This document shows positions 1 to 5,640 of a stretch of DNA of 5,640 nt, piece after piece. This stretch comes from Burkholderiales bacterium (GTDB taxonomy: Bacteria; Pseudomonadota; Gammaproteobacteria; Burkholderiales; CAIKXV01). Location: contig JAIENF010000148.1 in assembly GCA_019751575.1 (NCBI GenBank), positions 1 through 5,640 of the forward strand, written 5' to 3'. Under the pieces are notes generated by a model. The model ran no database searches. It worked only from the letters and a program-made list of their open reading frames with translations, and was not told the origin of the DNA. Each line of letters starts with the position of its first letter. Position 1 is the stretch's first letter. The position numbers were made by a program, and so were the translations under genes.

Positions 1-705
1 CTTCGCCTTGATCTCGGCCACCTGCCGCGCGGCGAGTGCCTCGGCCCGCTTCGCCTCGGCTTCGCGCAGCGCCAGTTCGGCGGCATCGAGCACGGGACCG
101 GTCCGCCGCGCCGCCGTGCGAACGGCAGGTGCAGGGGTCGCAGCCGGCGCATCGGGCGATGCTGCAGCCTCTGGCGCGACATCCGGACCGGCCGCCGGTT
201 CCGGGGCGGGTTCGGGTTCGAGCGCGGGGGCGGGTGCCGGCTCAGGCTCGGGTTCCGGTTCGGGTGCCGCGGCGACGACCGGATCCGGCTCGGGCTCCGG
301 TATCGGCATCGGCTCGGCGACCGGCATCACGACCGCGGCAGCTTCCTCGGCCATCTCGGGAGCGGCGGGCGCAGCGGCATCCGCCAGCGGGACGGCCTCG
401 TTTGCGTCGCGCTTGACGAACACCCGCTTCTTGCGGACTTCGACCTGGATCGTGCGCGGCCGTCCGGTGGAGTCGGCCTTCTTGATCTCCGTCGTCTGCT
501 TGCGGGTCAGCGTGATCTTGCCCTTGCTGTCGTTCGCTCCATGCGCGCGGCGCAGGTAATCGAGCAACTGGGTCTTGTCCTGTTCGGTCAGCGGGGCGTT
601 CTCCGCGAGCGGCCGGCTCACGCCGGCGGCCTGCAACTGCTCGAGCAGAAGTGCCGGTTGCACGCCCAGCTCTTTCGCGAATTGGGAAACGTTCATTTCT
701 GCCAT
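1..705 (-). CDS. infB: Translation initiation factor IF-2, N-terminal part (3' end outside window)
   Basis: IF-2 is the GTPase that brings initiator fMet-tRNA to the 30S subunit and promotes subunit joining. Only the first 235 codons are visible, with no stop before the window edge. Residues 1-52 match the IF2 N-terminal domain (starts [15 protein letters not shown], includes [10 protein letters not shown]). Residues 61-100 are the IF2-associated region, with [15 protein letters not shown] and a basic end [10 protein letters not shown], typical of betaproteobacterial IF-2. Residues 104-200 are a low-complexity Ala/Pro/Glu linker, and residues 205-235 begin a charged Ala/Glu/Lys-rich helix. 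The G domain is not visible. I chose the ATG at 705 because GGAG lies six bases upstream; the next in-frame ATG at 696 has no such site. It follows nusA by 97 bases, as in the usual rimP-nusA-infB operon. Identity is firm. Confidence 0.95.
   Translation of the reverse strand, partial: MAEMNVSQFAKELGVQPALLLEQLQAAGVSRPLAENAPLTEQDKTQLLDYLRRAHGANDSKGKITLTRKQTTEIKKADSTGRPRTIQVEVRKKRVFVKRDANEAVPLADAAAPAAPEMAEEAAAVVMPVAEPMPIPEPEPDPVVAAAPEPEPEPEPAPAPALEPEPAPEPAAGPDVAPEAAASPDAPAATPAPAVRTAARRTGPVLDAAELALREAEAKRAEALAARQVAEIKAK
196..315 (-). repeat. Pro-Glu/Pro-Ala dipeptide repeat tract within infB
   Basis: IF-2 residues about 131-170 are built almost entirely from PE, PA and PEP units (for example [19 protein letters not shown]). 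In DNA this is a degenerate run of hexamers resembling GGTTCG/GGCTCG on the plus strand. It is an acidic, proline-stiffened disordered linker between the N-terminal domain and the rest of IF-2. Such linkers are known to vary greatly among IF-2 proteins. The tract could change length by slippage, but the codons are mixed, which argues against a recent expansion. Confidence 0.8.
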
Positions 706-711
706 CTGATG

Positions 712-715
712 CTCC
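712..715 (-). promoter_or_regulatory. infB ribosome binding site
   Basis: On the minus strand GGAG lies six bases before the ATG at 705. It decides the infB start in favour of this ATG over the one three codons later. A 17-base near-palindrome ends four bases upstream of it. Confidence 0.65.
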
Positions 716-719
716 GGTC

Positions 720-776
720 GGCGGGATCATCCCGCCTGGTTTTGCGCACGGCTGCCGTGTCCGGGCTGTTCGCCCG
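720..776 (-). promoter_or_regulatory. Three tandem stem-loops in the nusA-infB intercistronic region
   Basis: Read on the minus strand, the spacer holds three successive inverted repeats. The first is CGGGC-GAACA-GCCCG (762-776), the second CACGG-CAG-CCGTG (747-759), and the third GGCGGG-ATGAT-CCCGCC (720-736). None is followed by a T-run, so none looks like an intrinsic terminator. The third ends four bases before the infB Shine-Dalgarno sequence and could influence ribosome access or mRNA processing between nusA and infB. The pairing is seen directly; the function is inference, and short GC-rich stems arise by chance in such genomes. Confidence 0.45.
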
Positions 777-801
777 CAGGTGTTCTCTGCTTCGGTACCG
801 A

Positions 802-2289
802 CTAGTTCGCCTGCTCCGCGAACCATGGCGCGCGTGCCGCCATGATCAGATCCTTCGCGCGGTCGGCGTCCATCTGGGTGATCTCGACCAGGTCGTCGAC
901 CGCCAGGTCAGCCAGGTCGTCCTTGGTCTTCACGCCGCTGCGCGCCAGTTGCCGCGCCGTCGCGTTGTCCATTCCCTCGAGCGTCAGCAGGTCTTCGACA
1001 TCGTGGCCGACCTGCTCTTCGCTGGCGATCGCCTCGGTGAGCAGGGCGTTGCGGGCGCGCGTGCGAAGCTCGTTGACCGTGTCCTCGTCGAACGATTCGA
1101 TCTCGAGCATCTCGCTGATCGGCACGTAGGCGATCTCTTCGAGCGTGCCGAAACCTTCCTCGACCAGGATGTCGGCGACCTCCTGGTCGACGTCGAGGCG
1201 CTCCATGAACAGCGCGCGCACGGAAGCGGTCTCCTGCTCCTTCTTCCGCTGCGACTCGTCCAGCGTCATGATGTTCAGCTGCCAGCCGGTCAACTCGCTC
1301 GCCAGGCGGACGTTCTGGCCGCCGCGCCCGATCGCCTGCGGCAGGTTCTCGCCGTCCACGACGATGTCCATCGTGTGCTTCTCTTCGTCGACGACGATGC
1401 TGCTGACGTCGGCGGGCGCCAGCGCGTTGATCACGAACTGGGCAGGATCGGCGGACCACAGGATGATGTCGACGCGCTCGCCGGCGAGTTCCCCGGTCAC
1501 CGCCTGCACGCGCGAACCACGCATGCCGACGCAGGTGCCGATGGGATCGATCCGCTGGTCGTTGGACTTGACGGCGATCTTCGCGCGCACACCCGGGTCG
1601 CGTGCGGCCGACTTGATCTCGAGCAGGCCCTCCTCGATCTCGGGCACTTCCAGCTGGAACAATCGGATCAGGAACTCGGGCGACACGCGGGACAGGATCA
1701 GCTGCGGCCCGCGCACGCCGCGGTCGATGCGCAGCAGGCATGCCCGCACGCGGTCGCCGACCCGCAGGTTCTCCTTCGGGATCATCTGGTCGCGCGGCAG
1801 CACCGCCTCGAGGCGGCCGGTCTCGATGATCGCGTTGCCGCGCTCGAGACGCTTGATCGCCCCCGACACGAGATGCTCCTTGCGCGCCAGGAAGTCGCTC
1901 AGGATCTGCTCGCGCTCGGCATCGCGGATCTTCTGCAGGATGACCTGCTTGGCGGCCTGCGCGCCGATGCGGCCGAAGTCCACCGGCTCGAGCGCCTGCT
2001 CGATGTAGCCGCCGACATCGATGTCGGGCTGTTCTTCCTTCGCCTCGGACAGCAGGTACTGCTGGTCCATGATCACTTCATCGGTCTCGTCGGGCACGAC
2101 GAGCCAGCGGCGGAACGCGCTGTAGTCGCCCGTCTCGCGGTCGATCGCCACGCGAACGTCGACGTCTTCCTTGAAGCGCTTCTTGGTCGCCGAGGCAAGC
2201 GCCATCTCGAGCGCGGTGAAGACGATCTCGCGCTCGACATTCTTCTCGCGCGCCAGCGCGTCGACCATCAGCAGGATGTCGCGACTCAT
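802..2289 (-). CDS. nusA: Transcription termination/antitermination factor NusA
   Basis: NusA is a cytoplasmic RNA polymerase-binding factor that controls pausing, Rho-dependent and intrinsic termination, and rRNA antitermination. The protein is 495 residues, the same length as E. coli NusA. Domains in order: the RNAP-binding N-terminal domain (about 1-135, starting [19 protein letters not shown]), S1 (about 138-200), KH1 (about 201-275, GMRG loop at 255-258), KH2 (about 280-345, GRGG loop at 321-324, followed by [12 protein letters not shown]), then two acidic helical repeats (about 365-424 and 440-490). The repeats match the AR1/AR2 modules of beta- and gammaproteobacterial NusA; AR2 contacts the RNAP alpha C-terminal domain in E. 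coli. The ATG at 2289 is fixed by GGAGGG six bases upstream. The gene starts 13 bases after the rimP stop, so translational coupling is plausible. The KH glycines are intact and no frameshift is seen. Confidence 0.98.
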   Translation of the reverse strand: MSRDILLMVDALAREKNVEREIVFTALEMALASATKKRFKEDVDVRVAIDRETGDYSAFRRWLVVPDETDEVIMDQQYLLSEAKEEQPDIDVGGYIEQALEPVDFGRIGAQAAKQVILQKIRDAEREQILSDFLARKEHLVSGAIKRLERGNAIIETGRLEAVLPRDQMIPKENLRVGDRVRACLLRIDRGVRGPQLILSRVSPEFLIRLFQLEVPEIEEGLLEIKSAARDPGVRAKIAVKSNDQRIDPIGTCVGMRGSRVQAVTGELAGERVDIILWSADPAQFVINALAPADVSSIVVDEEKHTMDIVVDGENLPQAIGRGGQNVRLASELTGWQLNIMTLDESQRKKEQETASVRALFMERLDVDQEVADILVEEGFGTLEEIAYVPISEMLEIESFDEDTVNELRTRARNALLTEAIASEEQVGHDVEDLLTLEGMDNATARQLARSGVKTKDDLADLAVDDLVEITQMDADRAKDLIMAARAPWFAEQAN

Positions 2290-2295
2290 ATCAAA

Positions 2296-2301
2296 CCCTC
2301 C
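2296..2301 (-). promoter_or_regulatory. nusA ribosome binding site
   Basis: GGAGGG on the minus strand lies six bases before the nusA ATG and only one base past the rimP TAG (2303-2305). It is the strongest Shine-Dalgarno sequence in the window. Its position would let ribosomes finishing rimP re-initiate on nusA. Confidence 0.8.
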
Positions 2302-2302
2302 A

Positions 2303-2746
2303 CTACAGCTTCGGCACGAGCCGGGCGCGATCGAGATTCGCGAACTCCAGCCTGACCGGTTGACCTTCGACGTCGAGCTCTATCGCAAGCTCGTCTGCCG
2401 CGCGAATCGCGCCGGTGAAATTGCGCCGGCCAGAGACCGGCGCGCGCATCGTGACCTTCGCCTGTTCACCGGCGAAGCGAATGAAATCGGCAACCTTCCT
2501 GAGCGGCCTGTCCAGGCCCGGGGACGATATCTCCAGCCGGTCGTAATCGATCGACTCCACCGCGAACAGCTGCGTCAGGTGCTTGCTCACCCGCTCGCAG
2601 TCTTCGAGGCCGATGCCTTCGGGCTTGTCGATGAAGACGCGCAGCAGCCGCGAACGCCCCTGGCCGAACTCGAGGTCGACCAGTTCGTAGCCGAGCCCGC
2701 CAAGGGCGGTTTCGACCACGTGGGATACGGAGGCAGTGACAGTCAT
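2303..2746 (-). CDS. rimP: Ribosome maturation factor RimP
   Basis: RimP is a cytoplasmic factor needed for efficient maturation of the 30S subunit. The protein is 147 residues, close to the family's usual 150 or so. The N-terminal alpha/beta domain carries [12 protein letters not shown] (about 17-28) and [18 protein letters not shown], followed by the RimP signature region [13 protein letters not shown]. The C-terminal SH3-like domain follows (about 88-147, with FTGAIRA and the end RARLVPKL). The frame stays open upstream to an ATG at 2869, but those 41 residues are Arg/Pro-rich and unlike RimP, so I chose the ATG at 2746 where family similarity begins. No clear Shine-Dalgarno sequence precedes it (the upstream bases are CTGCTGCCCCGACG), which is odd beside the strong nusA site. 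It is the first gene of the rimP-nusA-infB operon. Confidence 0.95.
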   Translation of the reverse strand: MTVTASVSHVVETALGGLGYELVDLEFGQGRSRLLRVFIDKPEGIGLEDCERVSKHLTQLFAVESIDYDRLEISSPGLDRPLRKVADFIRFAGEQAKVTMRAPVSGRRNFTGAIRAADELAIELDVEGQPVRLEFANLDRARLVPKL

Positions 2747-2783
2747 CGTCGGGGCAGCAGGAACTCTGGAAATGAAGATGGGG

Positions 2784-2808
2784 GGCCGTTCGACAGGGTC
2801 GGACGGCC
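2784..2808 (-). promoter_or_regulatory. Stem-loop in the rimP 5' leader
   Basis: On the minus strand GGCCGT (2808-2803) pairs with ACGGCC (2789-2784), and inside it CGAC pairs with GTCG around a CCT loop. The two helices are separated by a single C/A mismatch, giving ten base pairs in all. The hairpin lies 37 bases before the rimP ATG in a leader of about 150 bases and has no T-run after it. It may help shape translation or stability of the rimP mRNA. The pairing is observed; a role is inference. Confidence 0.4.
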
Positions 2809-2874
2809 GCACGCGACGCAGCCACGAGCGGGCGAACAAAGACCGCCGCGGCGCGGGAAACCGGCGCACAAATG

Positions 2875-2896
2875 AAAAATGGGCCGCAGCCCACTT
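2875..2896 (-). terminator. Terminator-like hairpin with UNCG tetraloop at the 5' end of the rimP transcript
   Basis: The minus strand reads AAGTGGGC, loop TGCG, GCCCATTT, then TT. This is an eight-pair stem (one G-U pair) whose loop is a C(UNCG)G tetraloop, an unusually stable type, and its 3' arm runs into five T residues. It has the form of an intrinsic terminator and lies about 90 bases past the mucD stop, so it could end mucD transcription. It also sits about 10 bases downstream of a probable promoter -10, so a transcript starting there would carry it at its very 5' end. It may therefore be a terminator, an early attenuator or pause site, or a 5'-protective hairpin. The structure is clear; the assignment among these roles is not. 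Confidence 0.6.
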
Positions 2897-2906
2897 AACA
2901 CCCTGA

Positions 2907-2935
2907 ATCGTAGCAGAAATCGCAGTCTATTGAAA
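2907..2935 (-). promoter_or_regulatory. Probable sigma-70 promoter of rimP-nusA-infB
   Basis: On the minus strand an extended -10, TGC-TACGAT (TACGAT at 2912-2907), is preceded at a 17-base spacing by TTTCAA (2935-2930), a weak -35. TACGAT differs from TATAAT at two positions, and the TG one base upstream would compensate for the poor -35. Transcription would start near 2899-2902, giving a leader of about 150 bases. It is the most AT-rich part of the mucD-rimP gap and is well placed to make the core operon independent of mucD. Confidence 0.55.
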
Positions 2936-2947
2936 TGCCTGCGAGGT

Positions 2948-2974
2948 CCGGCAGCGAGTTTTGCTCGCCGCCGG
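2948..2974 (-). other. Strong stem-loop just after the mucD stop codon
   Basis: On the minus strand CCGGCGGCGAG (2974-2964) pairs with CTCGCTGCCGG (2958-2948) around a five-base CAAAA loop, giving eleven pairs with one G-U. On the plus strand the same position would be an A-C mismatch, so the structure favours the mucD mRNA. It begins ten bases after the mucD TGA. There is no T-run, so it is not a canonical intrinsic terminator. It may act as a 3'-end barrier that protects the mRNA or as part of a composite terminator with the hairpin at 2875-2896. Confidence 0.5.
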
Positions 2975-2984
2975 GGCGGCGGAA

Positions 2985-4469
2985 TCAGCTGTTGGGCTCG
3001 ATGCGCAGGGGAATGTAGATGGAATTCTCGCCGCGGCGCACAAGGAGGGCGACGTTGCGCCCCCGCTCGAACTGGGCCATCAGCGCGCCGAACTGCTCGG
3101 CGGTCTTGATCTCGACGTTGTTGATCGCGACAACCACGTCTCCGCGCCGGATCCCCGCCCGTGCAGCATTGCCCTGCGCTTCCTCGACGAGAACGCCGGC
3201 CGAGAGGCGCAGTTGGGTCCGCTGCTCTGCAGTCAGATCGATGACGGACAGCCCCTGGCGCGCACCCGGCCGTGCCGCATTGTTCGGCGGTACCGCCGGC
3301 GCCTGTCCCTGGGGTCCCTGCGGCCCGGGCTGGCCGCGCTGCTGCCCGCGCGGACCGGACTTCTCGTCGGGGGTATCCGCAACGACGACGGTCAGCTCGC
3401 GTGCCTGCCCCTTGCGCCAGACCTCGACCGCGACCCGGCTGCCGGGTCGCGTGGCTGCGACGATGCGCGGCAGGTCGCCGGAGGCGTTCACCGCCTTGCC
3501 GTCGAAACGCAGGATGATGTCGCTCGGTTCGATGCCGCCGGCCTGCGCCGGACCGCCCTTCTCGAGCGAGTTGACGAGCGCACCCATCGGCTTCTTGAGG
3601 CCGAACGACTCGGCCAGTTCCTTGGTCACCTCCTGGATGACCACGCCGATGCGGCCGCGGGCGACGCGTCCGGTGCTGCGCAGTTGGGATACGACGTCCA
3701 TGGCCACGTCGATCGGGATTGCAAACGACAACCCCATGAAACCTCCGGTACGGCTGTAGATCTGCGAGTTGATGCCGATCACCTCGCCACGAAGGTTGAA
3801 CAGCGGACCGCCGGAGTTTCCCGGGTTGATCGCGACATCCGTCTGGATGAACGGCACGAAGTTTTCCTGCGGCAGCGCCCTGCCCTTGGCGCTCACGATG
3901 CCGGCGGTCACGCTGTTGTCGAAGCCGAACGGCGACCCGATGGCGACCACCCATTCCCCGACCCGCAACCGGTTCGGATCGCCCAGCGCCACGCGTGGCA
4001 AGCCGGTCGCGTCGATCTTCAGCAGCGCGATGTCCGTCCTGCGATCGGCACCGATCAGCTTCGCCTTGAATTCGCGCTTGTCGGTCAGGCGCACCGTGAT
4101 GTCGTCGGCACCTTCGACGACATGTGCATTGGTCAGGATGAATCCGTCGGTACTGATGATGAAGCCCGAGCCGAGCGACCGGGATTCCAGATCCCGCGGG
4201 CTGGGCGATCCGGGGTTCGGCGGCAGGAACCGTCGGAAGAACTCGAAGAAGGGGTCATCTTCGGGGATGTTCGGGAACTGGGGCAGTCCCCGGCCACCGC
4301 CCCGCACGGTCTGGGTCGTGGAGATGTTCACCACCGCACCACCCTGCCGGTCGACCAGGTCGGCGAAATCCGGGAGGACCACCTGCGCGCGGACCGGAGC
4401 CGCTGGCGACAGCAGTGCGAGGAAGAAGGCAACCACGAGCAGGGCCGCAAAACCGGCGCAGGGTTTCAC
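2985..4469 (-). CDS. mucD: Periplasmic HtrA/Do-family serine endoprotease MucD (DegP/DegQ-like)
   Basis: This is a secreted periplasmic protease/chaperone that degrades misfolded envelope proteins; in Pseudomonas, MucD belongs to the AlgU/sigma-E stress system. From the GTG at 4469 the protein is 494 residues. Residues 1-28 form a signal peptide (MKPCAGFAALL..., cleavage after PVRA). The trypsin-like domain (about 30-275) has the triad His116 (TNAHVV), Asp146 (RTDIALLK) and Ser219 (NPGNSGGPLF). PDZ1 spans about 282-370, a Gly/Pro/Gln-rich linker 372-406, and PDZ2 about 407-492. I preferred the GTG at 4469 because AGGA lies five bases upstream and a signal peptide starts at once. In-frame ATGs at 4523 and 4556 would add 18 or 29 residues, have no clear Shine-Dalgarno, and give an atypically long signal-peptide n-region. 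Family and triad are certain; the start is not. Confidence 0.93.
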   Translation of the reverse strand: MKPCAGFAALLVVAFFLALLSPAAPVRAQVVLPDFADLVDRQGGAVVNISTTQTVRGGGRGLPQFPNIPEDDPFFEFFRRFLPPNPGSPSPRDLESRSLGSGFIISTDGFILTNAHVVEGADDITVRLTDKREFKAKLIGADRRTDIALLKIDATGLPRVALGDPNRLRVGEWVVAIGSPFGFDNSVTAGIVSAKGRALPQENFVPFIQTDVAINPGNSGGPLFNLRGEVIGINSQIYSRTGGFMGLSFAIPIDVAMDVVSQLRSTGRVARGRIGVVIQEVTKELAESFGLKKPMGALVNSLEKGGPAQAGGIEPSDIILRFDGKAVNASGDLPRIVAATRPGSRVAVEVWRKGQARELTVVVADTPDEKSGPRGQQRGQPGPQGPQGQAPAVPPNNAARPGARQGLSVIDLTAEQRTQLRLSAGVLVEEAQGNAARAGIRRGDVVVAINNVEIKTAEQFGALMAQFERGRNVALLVRRGENSIYIPLRIEPNS

Positions 4470-4474
4470 GACCG

Positions 4475-4478
4475 TCCT
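4475..4478 (-). promoter_or_regulatory. Candidate mucD ribosome binding site that favours the GTG start
   Basis: AGGA on the minus strand lies five bases before the GTG at 4469. The alternative ATGs at 4523 and 4556 lack a comparable site. The codons between 4523 and 4469 also have fewer G/C third positions than the body of mucD, which supports the shorter form. Confidence 0.45.
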
Positions 4479-4618
4479 GAAGAACGGGCTGGAAAGTGAA
4501 ATGCAGGCAAGGCAACGAGTCATTTGGCAACCATGGCTACGGTGGGGATCGGGCATGTGCGGCGGACACAGCCGCGCGACGCGGCCGGGCGTCTGCGCCG
4601 GATCGGGCGGCGCTTCGG

Positions 4619-4647
4619 AACATAGGCGCCGTGCCCGGCAAAAACAA
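4619..4647 (-). promoter_or_regulatory. Possible promoter for mucD in the mucB-mucD gap
   Basis: On the minus strand TTGTTT (4647-4642) and TATGTT (4624-4619) are 17 bases apart and lie about 45 bases past the mucB stop. The match to sigma-70 consensus is modest (three of six and four of six). The gap of about 220 bases is unusually wide for an operon, which makes a separate mucD promoter plausible. I saw no convincing sigma-E-type motif (GAACTT followed by TCTRA) on this strand. Confidence 0.3.
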
Positions 4648-4689
4648 GCCTCGCACCCCTGCCCGCCGCCTGCTGCATCGCCAGCGGCG

Positions 4690-5640
4690 TCAGCGTTGTG
4701 CCGAAGGTCCGACCGACTCGGCCACCTTGCGCAGCGTTGCCGCGGGCACTTCCCCCACGGCGATCACGGCTCGGTCTCCCATTGCGCGGGTGATCACGGC
4801 CAGCGCACCACGCTGGCTGGATCCCTCATGCCCGGCGACCCGGGCGACGTCCGGATCGACGAAGAGGGACAGGGTGGCCACGCCGTCACTGTACACCGCC
4901 TGCATCACCGGCCTGTCGTGCCCGGGAAGCGTGCGGGAGACCTGTGCCACCTTGACGAAGCCCGCCGGGAGGATCCGTGGCTCAGGGAACCGCGTGGCCT
5001 TTGCATCGGTCGCCGCCACTGCTTCGACCGACGTGTTCTCGACCTTCCAGCCGGCATACCCGCTGCGGCGGCTGGGCATCGCCTGGCGCGGATTCACGCG
5101 ATCGCCGATCGACAGTTCCGTGAACACGAACTGCTCGACGATGTCGCCGCGCTCGTCGATGACCCGGCGCTTCACCGGCAGGCCCGTCTGTCGGTCGGCC
5201 CAGATCTCGTGGGTGTAGCGGCTGCCATCCTTTGCCCGCAAGCGGATGACCTGTACCGGCCGACCGGCGGCACGGTCAGCCGCGCCGAACTCGACGACAT
5301 AGTGCGCCGCGAGCCCGGAGGGATCCTGTGGGAGGAAGTCGGGGAAGCTGCGGCCGGATACCCGGCGGTCGACGCGGACGGTCCTGGAATCGCCGAAGAA
5401 ATAATGGATCTCGTCGCCCCGCCGCACGACCTCCCGCCGCAGGCCGTCCAGCGACTCGATGCGCTCTGCATCGCCGCTGGCGTTCCGGATGCGGGTCACG
5501 CGCGCCGATTCAGTGATGCCCGCGCACGTGTAGACATAGACGCCGCTGTAGTTCGTGGTGCGGGCGGCCGTGGCGGCGCGAACCAGCCAACCGTTCGCGT
5601 CCGCCGGCACTGCAGCCGATGCCCCGGGCGAGGCGATGGG
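4690..5640 (-). CDS. rseB: Sigma-E regulatory protein MucB/RseB (5' end outside window)
   Basis: MucB/RseB is a periplasmic protein that binds the anti-sigma factor MucA/RseA and shields it from proteolysis until envelope stress releases it, so sigma-E (AlgU) stays off. The visible 316 residues lack the start codon; the first ones (PIASPGASAA) look like the end of a signal peptide. The large LolA-like domain shows NYSGVYVYT (about 35-43), ERIESLDGLRREVVR (69-83), DRAAGRPVQVIRL (140-152), HEIWADRQTGLPVKR and EQFVFTELSIGDRV. The smaller C-terminal domain shows LPAGF, AVYSDGVATLSLFVDP and VGEVPAATLRKVAESV. Known homologues are about 316-318 residues, so only a short N-terminal piece is missing. 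The neighbour mucD fits the rpoE-rseA-rseB-mucD arrangement; rpoE and rseA are expected just beyond the window's right edge. Confidence 0.95.
   Translation of the reverse strand, partial: PIASPGASAAVPADANGWLVRAATAARTTNYSGVYVYTCAGITESARVTRIRNASGDAERIESLDGLRREVVRRGDEIHYFFGDSRTVRVDRRVSGRSFPDFLPQDPSGLAAHYVVEFGAADRAAGRPVQVIRLRAKDGSRYTHEIWADRQTGLPVKRRVIDERGDIVEQFVFTELSIGDRVNPRQAMPSRRSGYAGWKVENTSVEAVAATDAKATRFPEPRILPAGFVKVAQVSRTLPGHDRPVMQAVYSDGVATLSLFVDPDVARVAGHEGSSQRGALAVITRAMGDRAVIAVGEVPAATLRKVAESVGPSAQR

Noticed and set aside
541..2355. A 604-codon open frame on the plus strand covering all of nusA.
   Set aside because: It is antisense to a clear nusA gene, its Leu/Asp/Arg/Ala/His-heavy translation resembles no domain I recognise, and long antisense frames are expected in GC-rich genes with G/C third positions.
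2747..2869. An N-terminal extension of RimP by 41 residues from an ATG at 2869.
   Set aside because: The added residues are Arg/Pro-rich, unlike RimP, and lie in what looks like an untranslated leader; family similarity begins at 2746 and gives the usual length.
2743..3954. A 403-codon minus-strand frame overlapping the mucD 3' half and the mucD-rimP gap.
   Set aside because: Its Arg/Gly-rich translation is mucD read in the wrong frame; the catalytic and PDZ motifs lie in the 2985-4469 frame.
2961..4499. A 512-codon open frame on the plus strand antisense to mucD.
   Set aside because: It mirrors the mucD coding frame, starts within the mucD 3' region, shows no recognisable motif, and has the composition of a codon-bias shadow.
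4571..4585. A perfect inverted repeat (GCCGCG-CGA-CGCGGC) in the mucB-mucD gap.
   Set aside because: It is a short, pure G/C stem with no T-run and no clear position relative to a start or stop, easily explained by base composition.
4470..4689. A sigma-E-type promoter for mucD.
   Set aside because: No GAACTT-like -35 with a suitably spaced TCTRA-like -10 was found on the minus strand; a GGAACAT on the plus strand faces the wrong way.
1..5640. Mobile elements, CRISPR arrays, tRNA genes, phage or novel defence systems.
   Set aside because: The window is almost fully occupied by five recognised housekeeping and stress genes in one direction; no transposase, direct-repeat array, tRNA-like fold or foreign-looking composition was seen.

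Overview
This window is a GC-rich segment (roughly two thirds G+C by eye, not counted) of a proteobacterial chromosome, most likely from a betaproteobacterium. The evidence is the style of the IF2 N-terminus, the 495-residue NusA with its tandem C-terminal acidic repeats, and the pairing of a MucB/RseB protein with a MucD-type protease. All five genes lie on the minus strand, so transcription runs from high to low coordinates. Nothing looks mobile, phage-like or foreign, and there is no tRNA, rRNA or CRISPR array.

In transcription order there are two modules. The first is envelope stress. The mucB/rseB gene (4690-5640, 5' end beyond the window) encodes the periplasmic regulator of the anti-sigma factor RseA/MucA. 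After a gap of about 220 bases comes mucD (2985-4469), a periplasmic HtrA/Do-type serine protease with a signal peptide, an intact His-Asp-Ser triad and two PDZ domains. The second module is the core transcription and translation operon: rimP (2303-2746), nusA (802-2289) and infB (1-705, 3' end beyond the window). RimP matures the 30S subunit, NusA controls elongation, pausing and termination, and IF2 delivers initiator tRNA. The order rimP-nusA-infB is the widely conserved one.

The junction between the modules (2747-2984) carries the regulatory content. It holds a strong stem-loop just after the mucD stop, a probable sigma-70 promoter with an extended -10, a terminator-like hairpin with a UNCG tetraloop at the predicted 5' end of the rimP transcript, and a further hairpin in a leader of about 150 bases that ends at a rimP start codon with no clear Shine-Dalgarno sequence. 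The nusA-infB gap holds three consecutive small stem-loops, the last ending just before the infB ribosome binding site.

I found no undescribed biological system here. The protein-coding content is ordinary housekeeping and stress-response genes. The points worth a second look are the RNA structures around rimP and infB, the mucD-rimP gene order, and the mucD start and inter-PDZ linker.
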